In this document: positions 55,016 to 61,633 of the stretch, piece after piece | How the letters are laid out: every line of letters starts with the position of its first letter | Numbering within the stretch: position 1 is the first letter of the stretch | Assembly: GCA_009842505.1 (NCBI GenBank) | Contig: VYFG01000048.1 | Span: 1 to 64,000 of the forward strand | Direction of reading: 5' to 3' | DNA length: 64,000 nucleotides | Source: Gammaproteobacteria bacterium | Lineage (GTDB): Bacteria > Pseudomonadota > Gammaproteobacteria > Arenicellales > Poriferihabitantaceae | The notes under the pieces: generated by a model | Seen by the model: the letters and a program-made list of their open reading frames with translations, nothing else | What the model was told of the DNA's origin: nothing | The model's database searches: none | Program-made: the position numbers and the translations under genes

Positions 55016-55396
55016 ATGCCCTGGCCCGAAAACCAGACGAGCGTTCTTGACGAACCGCTCGCCGTCTGCTCCATCAGTCCCATGACGGGGTTCGTCCGCA
55101 ACGGTTGCTGCGAAACCGGGCCCGAGGATGTGGGTTCCCACACGGTCTGTGTCGAGGTGACCGCCGAATTTCTCGAGTTCAGCAAGTCCCGGGGCAACGA
55201 CCTGTCCACCCCGATACCGGCCTTTGAATTTCCCGGCCTCAAGCCAGGTGACCGCTGGTGCCTGTGCGCGGCGCGCTGGCAGGAAGCCCTGGAAGCCGGC
55301 GCCGCTCCCAAGGTGGTCATGCGGGCCACGCACCAGAGGGCACTGGAAATCATCGGGTTCGCCGACCTTTCCCGCCACGCCATCGACATTTCCTGA
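55016..55396 (+). CDS. DUF2237 family protein
   Basis: Small protein of unknown function, 126 aa. DUF2237 hallmarks are present: EPLAVCSISPMTGFVRNGCCETG, then GSHTVCVEVTAEFLEFSKSRGNDLSTP, FPGLKPGDRWCLCAARW and APKVVMRATHQRAL. Several conserved Cys suggest metal or redox function. The start is the ATG at 55016. Its stop overlaps the next ATG (TGATG), so it is coupled to the FAD oxidoreductase. Confidence 0.9.
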   Translation: MPWPENQTSVLDEPLAVCSISPMTGFVRNGCCETGPEDVGSHTVCVEVTAEFLEFSKSRGNDLSTPIPAFEFPGLKPGDRWCLCAARWQEALEAGAAPKVVMRATHQRALEIIGFADLSRHAIDIS

Positions 55397-56628
55397 TGTC
55401 CGGCAAGACCGCCGTTGTGATCGGCGCCGGTATTGTCGGGGTCAGTGTTGCCCTGTGGATACAGCGGCGCGGTCATCGCGTCATCCTGCTTGACCGCGGC
55501 GAGCCGGGCATGGGCACCTCCTACGGCAATGCCTGCATCATCGCGAATTACGGCTGCATCCCGATCAACAGCCCTGCCCTGTTCACGGCGCTTCCATCGC
55601 TCCTGTGGTCCCGGGAAAGCCCGCTCAGGCTGGATCCGTTCCATGCGCTCCGCCATCCCGGCTGGATGCTGGACTTCCTCAGAAACTGCACCCCTGCCCG
55701 CGTGGACCGGACTGTCCGGGCCCTCAGCGCGCTGCTTTCACGTACCGGCGACGGTCTCGACCCGCTGGTGGGTGACGCCGGCGCGGAATCCCTGATACGC
55801 CGGGACGGCAGCATCTATGCCTACGCGACCCGCCGGGCCTATGAGGACGCCGTCCCGTCCAACCGCAGGCGTGCGGAGGAGGGGGCGGTCTTCGACACCA
55901 TCGATGGCCGGGAACTCCGGGACCTGGAGCCGGCCATCGACATGGATTTCTACCGCGCGCTCAGGTTTACGGATGCGCAGCAGGTCGCCAACCCGAAAAC
56001 CCTCGTGGACCGGTACATGGAGCATTTCAGCGCCCGGGGAGGCGTCTTCCGGCGGGCCTGCGTCAGGATGGTGGAACCGGATCCGGGCGTGATCCTGGAT
56101 GACGGGGAGCGGATTCCCGCAGACACGGTCGTGGTATCCGCGGGGGCATATTCGAGAACCATCGCCGGTGCCGGAACAAGGCGGCTGCCGCTGAATGTCG
56201 AGCGTGGCTACCATGTCCAGTTCCCCGGCCGGCAATCACTGCTCGGCAGGCCCGTCGCCTGGGCGGAGCGCGGCTTCTACGCCACCCCTACCACTGCGGG
56301 TCTTCGATTCGCCGGCACGGTGGAAATCGCCGCGCTGGACAAGCCCCCCAGCCCCGCGCGCATCGAATACCTCACCCGCAACGCCAAGCGGATGTTCGGC
56401 CTGGAGGAGGACCCCGCGCAATCCTGGCTGGGATTCAGGCCCACGTTCCCGGACGCCCTGCCCGTGATCGGACCCAGCCCGGTTTCACCGGACATCCTGC
56501 TGGCGTTCGGCCACCACCATCTCGGCCTGACTCTGTCCGGCATCACCGGGATGCTGATTTCCGAAATCATGGAGGGCCGCAGGCCCTCGCTGGACATCAC
56601 CCCCTACTCTGTCGGCCGGTTTTCCTGA
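55396..56628 (+). CDS. FAD-dependent oxidoreductase, D-amino-acid dehydrogenase (DadA)-like
   Basis: Flavoprotein of the DAO superfamily that probably oxidises a D-amino acid or another secondary/primary amine and passes electrons to the respiratory chain. The product is 410 aa (E. coli DadA 432). The dinucleotide site VIGAGIVGVS and the following LLDRGEPGMGTSYGNACII match DadA. FRPTFPDALPVIGPSP and FGHHHLGLTLSGITG form the C-terminal FAD region. No alanine racemase is adjacent, so substrate assignment to D-alanine is not supported. Confidence 0.88.
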   Translation: MSGKTAVVIGAGIVGVSVALWIQRRGHRVILLDRGEPGMGTSYGNACIIANYGCIPINSPALFTALPSLLWSRESPLRLDPFHALRHPGWMLDFLRNCTPARVDRTVRALSALLSRTGDGLDPLVGDAGAESLIRRDGSIYAYATRRAYEDAVPSNRRRAEEGAVFDTIDGRELRDLEPAIDMDFYRALRFTDAQQVANPKTLVDRYMEHFSARGGVFRRACVRMVEPDPGVILDDGERIPADTVVVSAGAYSRTIAGAGTRRLPLNVERGYHVQFPGRQSLLGRPVAWAERGFYATPTTAGLRFAGTVEIAALDKPPSPARIEYLTRNAKRMFGLEEDPAQSWLGFRPTFPDALPVIGPSPVSPDILLAFGHHHLGLTLSGITGMLISEIMEGRRPSLDITPYSVGRFS

Positions 56629-56639
56629 GCGATTTCCGC

Positions 56640-57386
56640 TCAGCAGGTTACCGGCTGGCTGGAATACCGGTCATGGGGAATGACCTCCGTGGTGCCTGCC
56701 GCGAGCGCGCGCACGTCGTCGATCTCGTTTTCCAGGGCGAGGCGGAAGCCGAACCGGAAGAAGAATTCCTCGTAGAGTTCACCGCCCCTGGTGCCCACGG
56801 CATAAAAACGGTCATTCGCCCCGTCATATTCCAGGTCCACCGTGGTGAGCGGCTGCCGGGCCGGGCCGCCGATCACTTCCGCGCCCCGGGACGGGTCGTA
56901 CACGCTTCGCTCCGAACAGCAGTAGATGATCTGACTGCGTTCGCTCACCTGCTCGTTACTGTCCATGTAGCGGGTCAGTTCCGGCCTGAAATTGAGAAAG
57001 CTCACCGTGCGGGTGGGATAGCTGAGCTTGTGGGCGCAGATGGCGGAAAAGGCCACCACCGAGGCGCCGGGGCCCGCCCCGCCCCGCCAGCGGTAGTGCC
57101 GGCCGTCCTCCGTGGCGAGATCACGGCCGGTGTCCAGGCTGCGGCCGATGTCCACCAGGAAGCAGGGCGTGGTGATGTGCGGGTAATGGAAAATGAACGC
57201 ATCGCCCCGGGACAGCGCGTCGCTGCCGATCGGCTCCCCCAGGTGATCCACGAGCAATACCCGGTTGTAGCTGCGCAAGGGCTCCGATCTCACCACCATG
57301 GCGGGATTCGAGGCCACGGCCGCGACTGTCGCCAGGCAGGTCTTGACGAAACCGCGCCGTGTGGACAAACTGGATTTCTGCTTCAT
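56640..57386 (-). CDS. Tat-exported Rieske-like protein with a degenerate cluster site
   Basis: 248 aa from the ATG at 57386. STRRGFVKTCLATVAAVASNPA is a twin-arginine signal, implying export of a folded protein. The Rieske fold region has the first ligand pair as CAHKLSYP (CxH), but the second pair, normally CPCHxS, reads CCSERSVYD, so the His is Glu. GGPARQPL follows as in Rieske proteins. The cluster could be absent or have unusual ligation (Cys or Glu). It is the last gene of the four-gene - strand unit. Its partner oxidoreductase is not evident; the formate dehydrogenase operon lies just upstream behind a terminator. Confidence 0.75.
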   Translation of the reverse strand: MKQKSSLSTRRGFVKTCLATVAAVASNPAMVVRSEPLRSYNRVLLVDHLGEPIGSDALSRGDAFIFHYPHITTPCFLVDIGRSLDTGRDLATEDGRHYRWRGGAGPGASVVAFSAICAHKLSYPTRTVSFLNFRPELTRYMDSNEQVSERSQIIYCCSERSVYDPSRGAEVIGGPARQPLTTVDLEYDGANDRFYAVGTRGGELYEEFFFRFGFRLALENEIDDVRALAAGTTEVIPHDRYSSQPVTC

Positions 57387-57410
57387 GTTCCGGTTGCTCA
57401 AGAACGGATT

Positions 57411-58172
57411 CTACCAGCCGAGGAAGAGCCGGGAGGACAGTTTCGTCTCCGTGCCATCCTCCCGGCGGACGATCAGTCGCCCCTCCCCGTCCACCCCGGC
57501 GCCGATACCCTGGATCGTACCGCCAGCATGCCGGATGGACACCTGGCAGTCCGCCACGTCCGCCCGTGCATTCCACGTTGCGAGCACATGACCAAAACCC
57601 CGATCATCCCACAGATTGATCCAGGAGACGAACTCCCTGGCCCATGACTCGAACAGGTCCTGGGGCGTGATGGAATCATTGCCTTCCGCCTGATGCAGGC
57701 TCATCTGCTCCGGTTCGCCGGATTCGGGGGCGCTGGCCACATTCACGGCCAGGGTGGCGGTCAGCCACCGTCTGGCGGGGGATTCTCCCCGGTCCAGCCA
57801 CACCGACGCGACGCGGTAGGAGGCGATCCGGATCTCGTTCGGCCAGCCGAACCTGAGTGCGGTCAGGGGCGAGACGTGGGCGGCGATCGCGCTGCACAGG
57901 CTGACCAGGGAGACGAACAGGATCTCGTGGTCCCGGTCAGGCGGAAACTCGGGCTCCAGCACCAGCGCCGCATGGAGATTGCCGGGGCCGGTGTCCGGGA
58001 CCCCGGCGCCGCCTTCCCCTGCCGGCGGCGACCGTACCTCATCGGCCAGGAACAGGGTGCCCTCCTCGGCACCGCCGGACGCCGCTTCCATCGCATGGTC
58101 CCGCAGGTTCCCCACCTCGGGGAGATGAACCAGGCGATAGGCTGCCGGCAGAACCGGGGGGTCTCGGTCCAT
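57411..58172 (-). CDS. Biotin/lipoate A/B protein ligase-family protein
   Basis: 253 aa, recognisable as the BPL/LplA/LipB catalytic fold: GTLFLADEVRSPPAGEGG corresponds to the usual Q-x-x-GRGR adenylate loop, followed by GNLHAALVLEPEFP and FGWPNEI, which align with the A-L-x-x-KWPND type motif. The loop lacks the classic GRGR run, so adenylation capacity is doubtful. The C-terminal half resembles the DUF4444 extension. It abuts the ankyrin gene (stop and start adjacent) and lies before the Rieske-like gene. It may modify or assemble a partner protein of this unit; that is inference. Confidence 0.72.
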   Translation of the reverse strand: MDRDPPVLPAAYRLVHLPEVGNLRDHAMEAASGGAEEGTLFLADEVRSPPAGEGGAGVPDTGPGNLHAALVLEPEFPPDRDHEILFVSLVSLCSAIAAHVSPLTALRFGWPNEIRIASYRVASVWLDRGESPARRWLTATLAVNVASAPESGEPEQMSLHQAEGNDSITPQDLFESWAREFVSWINLWDDRGFGHVLATWNARADVADCQVSIRHAGGTIQGIGAGVDGEGRLIVRREDGTETKLSSRLFLGW

Positions 58173-58928
58173 TCAGTTGAACTTCCGGTTGATGTCGCCG
58201 AGCACCTGGACCAGGGTTTCATGGCCCTGCTCCTCGGCATAGGTGATCGGCGTGCGCCCCTCCATGTCCGGCATGTCCCTGCGGGCGCCGTGCCCGAGCA
58301 GATTGACCGCCACGGCCGTATGGCCCATGGCGGCGGCATGATGCAGTGCCGTGGCGCCCTGGTCGTCCCGCGCGTTGATCTCGATGCCCGGAGATTCCAG
58401 CAGCAGGTCCACCACGCTTTCCCTGTTCTCGTAGGCCGAGCGGTGCAGGGGCGTCCACAGGAACACGTCCCGGGTATTGATATCCGCCCCCGCGCGGATC
58501 AGCTGCCGGGTCACCGCCACGCTGCCCTTTGCCGCGGCGATCATGAGCGCGCTCCAGCCGTTGGCGCCGCGGGCGTTGACATCGACGCCGGCTTCCAGGA
58601 TCGGGCCGACGCAGCGAGGGTCGCCGGTGACCGCGGCGAACATCAGTGCCGTGCCGCCGTTCTCGTTGCTGGCACCCGGGTCCGCACCCATGGAAATCAG
58701 TTTTTCGACCTGGCCGCACCGGCCTGCCCGGGCCACCACCATCAGGGCAGTTCTGCCCGTCGCGGTGGACTCGTTGATATCCGCCACCGTATCGCTGAGA
58801 CGGATCACCTGTTCCACATCTGCCGAGTGGATGGCGCGGCGGAAACTGTCGTCCGCTGGCGCCGGGAAGAAGGCCCCCGACAGCACCAGCAATGCAAGGA
58901 GCCTACGCGCTTGCCACATGGGTAGCAT
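58173..58928 (-). CDS. Exported ankyrin-repeat protein
   Basis: About 251 aa. An N-terminal signal peptide (ARRLLALLVLSGAFFPAPADD) sends it to the periplasm. Five to six ankyrin repeats follow, with the TPLH/TALM-type turns: GRTALMVVARAGR, GGTALMFAAVTGD, GWSALMIAAAKGS, WTPLHRSAYENR, GATALHHAAAMGH and GRTPITYAEEQGH. The start is ATG 58928 or 58919. Either overlaps the end of the upstream gene slightly, suggesting coupling. It presumably scaffolds or inhibits a periplasmic partner. Confidence 0.88.
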   Translation of the reverse strand: MLPMWQARRLLALLVLSGAFFPAPADDSFRRAIHSADVEQVIRLSDTVADINESTATGRTALMVVARAGRCGQVEKLISMGADPGASNENGGTALMFAAVTGDPRCVGPILEAGVDVNARGANGWSALMIAAAKGSVAVTRQLIRAGADINTRDVFLWTPLHRSAYENRESVVDLLLESPGIEINARDDQGATALHHAAAMGHTAVAVNLLGHGARRDMPDMEGRTPITYAEEQGHETLVQVLGDINRKFN

Positions 58929-59454
58929 AGTGGCTCGTGACCTCCCGCATGGCGGCATCGGCGTCATAGCGGCCCGTGAGCCGGATCATGGCATCATGTT
59001 TCACGGCATCGCCAAGGATGGACCGGTAACCGTCGCGCTCGCGCTGGCCGAGCTGCAGCTGCTGGGAATGGATCACCCGGAATTTTCCGTCGGCAAAAAA
59101 GAACCGCAGGTGCTGCTGCTCGGCCAGGCTCTCCAGCGTCCTGAACTGCAGTTTGCCAAGGCCCGGGGTAAGCAGCACCTCCCCGGCCAGCGGATCTTCC
59201 GGACGGGTGGCGACCTCAAAGCGCAGCATCACCACGGCTGCGCTCCCGCATTCGATCACATCCGCCTCCAGCGCCACCGGCACCGGGGCCCGGCTCTTTC
59301 CGAGTATCCGCCGGTCCTCCCTGCACTCCGGACCGCCCAGACCGAAAAATACCGCGGTTTCCCATGTTCCGTGATCCAGGCGCACCGGCAGACAGGTGGT
59401 CATCACGCCGCCTGAACGCATTCTGCTCACGATTTCAGGAGGAAACTGCTGCAA
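58903..59454 (-). CDS. Uncharacterised protein, first gene of the ankyrin/Rieske unit
   Basis: I do not recognise this 183-aa product. It has no signal peptide or membrane helix. The central part is beta-rich (VPVALEADVIECGSAAVVMLRFEV, EDPLAGEVLLTPG), the C-terminal half is helical, and it contains a few scattered Cys. The start could instead be the ATG at residue 12 or 18. It is kept as a real gene because it overlaps the ankyrin gene start in the usual operon manner and because the bidirectional terminator marks the upstream edge of the unit. Position beside formate dehydrogenase and ligase-like genes hints at an accessory role. Confidence 0.6.
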   Translation of the reverse strand: MQQFPPEIVSRMRSGGVMTTCLPVRLDHGTWETAVFFGLGGPECREDRRILGKSRAPVPVALEADVIECGSAAVVMLRFEVATRPEDPLAGEVLLTPGLGKLQFRTLESLAEQQHLRFFFADGKFRVIHSQQLQLGQRERDGYRSILGDAVKHDAMIRLTGRYDADAAMREVTSHYATHVASA

Positions 59455-59616
59455 CGGTAATTACCGGTTGGATGCCTTCTGCCGGGCACAACACCCGGAC
59501 AGTGCGATCGGGCCAGGGGGGAACCTCACGGCGGCGCCCCCGGGCTTCACTGGTCCCGCGCCGCCACGGGCCGGACGGAGAACCCGCGCCTCCGGGCTGC
59601 CCGCCATGCCTGGCAC

Positions 59617-59653
59617 ACTAAAAACCCCTGCAATGCAGGGGTTTTTTAGTGGT
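59617..59653. terminator. Bidirectional Rho-independent terminator
   Basis: AAAAACCCCTGC-AAT-GCAGGGGTTTTTT: a GC stem (ACCCCTGC/GCAGGGGT) with A and T runs on both sides. It ends the formate dehydrogenase operon 14 bp past the fdhC stop on the - strand and isolates it from the ankyrin/Rieske unit. Confidence 0.92.
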
Positions 59654-59666
59654 CGGCGACGTCAGG

Positions 59667-60740
59667 TCAGGTCGTCGACGCATCGGCAGCCACATCCGCA
59701 TCTGCGCCGGCCTCGGCGGCCTCCGCATCGCTCTCAAGCCCTTCGTACCACAGATCGTGATGCTGCCTGGCCCATTCGACACTCACCTTGCCGGTGGTCA
59801 TGCCTTCCAGCGCGCCCTCGGTACCGATGGTGCCGATATAGACGTGTCCGAAGAACACCACGATCCAGATGATGGCCGCAATGGCGTGCACCTGGTGCGC
59901 CCACTGCATGGTGGCCCGGCTACTGTCCATGAATCCCCATTGCGCAGCCCAGCCGATGAGCACCAGGCCGGTACCGCACACCGCCACCAGGCCAACCAGG
60001 ATGACGATCCAGTACCAGACCTTCTCGCCGCCATTGGCCTTTCCGGCGCTGGGGTGGGCCTTGCCGATGATGCCGCCCCCGGCGGCGAACCACTTCATGT
60101 CCACCGCGTTGGGGATGTTGTTCTTGACCCAGAAAAGCAGCATGGCGAACACGCCGATGGTGAAAAACGGGCCTACGTAGTTATGCACGTTGATGGACAG
60201 GTTGGCCCAGGCGGCGAACCCCTGGGGTCCCATCAGCGGGATCAGCACCGCGCGCCCGAACAGTATGCTGAGCCCGGTGATGGTCAGAAGGACGAACAGG
60301 GTCGCCGTGTACCAGTGCATCAGGCGTTCCAGCGCATTCCAGCGGGCCACGGTAAGCCCCGATTTTTCCCCCTCGATGCGGATCCGCCCGCGCAGGAGGA
60401 AAAACAGGAAGATCAGGCCCAGGGAACCCAGGACGGCCCAGCCGCCGTAGTTCGCGATCAGCCCGTTGCGCAACTGGCGCCAGTTCTGGCCGCCGTTGTT
60501 GATGAACACCCCGGCCTCGGGCCCCGTGACCGAGCTGTACCCTGCCTGTCCCTCGCGCACCAGGCGCCAGAAGTTGGCCCGCTGGTTGGTGTCGTTGGCC
60601 ACCTGGGCATAGGCGTCCTCGCCCCCCGTCACGAGGTAGGACGCCATCGGCAGAGCCATCGCGCTGAGCACGATGAACAGGATGGACCAGTTCATGGCGC
60701 GCCGGCGACGGCGGTTCTTGTCAGCTTTTTCTGTATTCAT
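59667..60740 (-). CDS. Formate dehydrogenase cytochrome b (gamma) subunit
   Basis: Membrane anchor that binds haem b and passes electrons from the iron-sulphur subunit to quinone. The product is 357 aa, longer than E. coli FdnI/FdoI (about 215). It has an added N-terminal membrane helix (MNWSILFIVLSAMALP) and a periplasmic segment, then the four-helix core. Haem-ligand His candidates are in RLMHWYTATLF, NVHNYVGPFF, WAHQVHAIAA and FGHVYIG. The C-terminal 20 residues are Ala/Asp/Glu-rich. This long form is common in non-enteric proteobacteria. A terminator follows directly. Confidence 0.93.
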   Translation of the reverse strand: MNTEKADKNRRRRRAMNWSILFIVLSAMALPMASYLVTGGEDAYAQVANDTNQRANFWRLVREGQAGYSSVTGPEAGVFINNGGQNWRQLRNGLIANYGGWAVLGSLGLIFLFFLLRGRIRIEGEKSGLTVARWNALERLMHWYTATLFVLLTITGLSILFGRAVLIPLMGPQGFAAWANLSINVHNYVGPFFTIGVFAMLLFWVKNNIPNAVDMKWFAAGGGIIGKAHPSAGKANGGEKVWYWIVILVGLVAVCGTGLVLIGWAAQWGFMDSSRATMQWAHQVHAIAAIIWIVVFFGHVYIGTIGTEGALEGMTTGKVSVEWARQHHDLWYEGLESDAEAAEAGADADVAADASTT

Positions 60741-60760
60741 TGTTCTCCCCGATGACTGGT

Positions 60761-60940
60761 TTACCGATCCCGTTGCCCGTCCAGGCGCTCCTGCAATGCG
60801 GCGCTGTCGGCGCTGAGGTCATCCGACGGCCCGTAGTACTCGCCGGGCTGGTGAAAGGTCACGTCGGTGGATTCCCAGCAGCCGGCCAGTGCAAGGCATG
60901 CCAGCAACAGGATCAATGTATGGAGTGTTTTTCTGTGCAT
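60761..60940 (-). CDS. Small lipoprotein in the formate dehydrogenase operon
   Basis: 59 aa. It starts MHRKTLHTLILLLACLALAGC, a lipoprotein signal with lipobox LALAGC and predicted lipidated Cys21. The mature part (about 39 residues) is acidic with an HQPGEYYGPSDD segment. A GAGGG ribosome site precedes the ATG at 60940. It lies between fdhB (93 bp) and fdhC (20 bp) on the same strand, so it probably assists or stabilises the periplasmic complex. Small lipoprotein genes at this place occur in other formate dehydrogenase operons to my recollection. No homology could be tested. Confidence 0.8.
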   Translation of the reverse strand: MHRKTLHTLILLLACLALAGCWESTDVTFHQPGEYYGPSDDLSADSAALQERLDGQRDR

Positions 60941-61032
60941 GTCGACCCTCGGATTGGGAATTGCCCGGCGCCGTCACCGACGCCGGTAAACCAGGAAACC
61001 GGGGCGGGTGCGAAACCCGCCCCGACCAGGAC

Positions 61033-61617
61033 TCAACTACCGTAAGCGGTTTCCCAACCCCAAGTCTGCGGTCTTCCACCGCGGCGCAGGATCCGCTCGC
61101 GGTAGATGTCCGCGACCATGTCGCCGTCACCGGCGATGAGCGCCTTGGTGGAGCACATCTCCGCGCAGAGCGGCAACTTGCCTTCCGCAATCCGGTTGCC
61201 TCCGTACTTCTCGCGCTCGGCCACGGAATTGTCGTCCAGGGGACCGCCGGCACAGAAAGTGCACTTGTCCATCTTGCCGCGCACGCCGAAGGCCTCCTGC
61301 TGCGGGTACTGCGGTGCGCCGAACGGACAGGCGTAGAAACAGTAGCCGCAACCGATGCAGAGATCCTTGTCGTGCAGCACCACGCCATCGTTTGTGGTGT
61401 AGAAGCAGTCCACCGGGCACACTGCGGAGCAGGGTGCGTCGGTGCAGTGCATGCAGGCCACGGAGATGGACTTCTCACCGGCCTGGCCGTCACCGAGCGT
61501 GATGACGCGGCGCCGGTTCACGCCCCAGGGAACCTCGTTCTCGTTCTTGCAGGCGGTTACGCAGCCGTTGCATTCGATGCAGCGTTCGGCGTCACACAGG
61601 AATTTCATTCTTGCCAT
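61033..61617 (-). CDS. Formate dehydrogenase iron-sulphur (beta) subunit
   Basis: Electron-transfer subunit with four [4Fe-4S] clusters. The product is 194 aa. The Cys runs are CDAERCIECNGCVTACK, CMHCTDAPCSAVCP, CIGCGYCFYACPFGAP and CTFC...CAEMC. It is shorter than E. coli FdnH/FdoH (about 294) and lacks their C-terminal transmembrane helix, so contact with the cytochrome b subunit must be by docking. It starts 16 bp after fdhA on the - strand. Confidence 0.94.
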   Translation of the reverse strand: MARMKFLCDAERCIECNGCVTACKNENEVPWGVNRRRVITLGDGQAGEKSISVACMHCTDAPCSAVCPVDCFYTTNDGVVLHDKDLCIGCGYCFYACPFGAPQYPQQEAFGVRGKMDKCTFCAGGPLDDNSVAEREKYGGNRIAEGKLPLCAEMCSTKALIAGDGDMVADIYRERILRRGGRPQTWGWETAYGS

Positions 61618-61633
61618 GTTCGTATCCTCCAGC

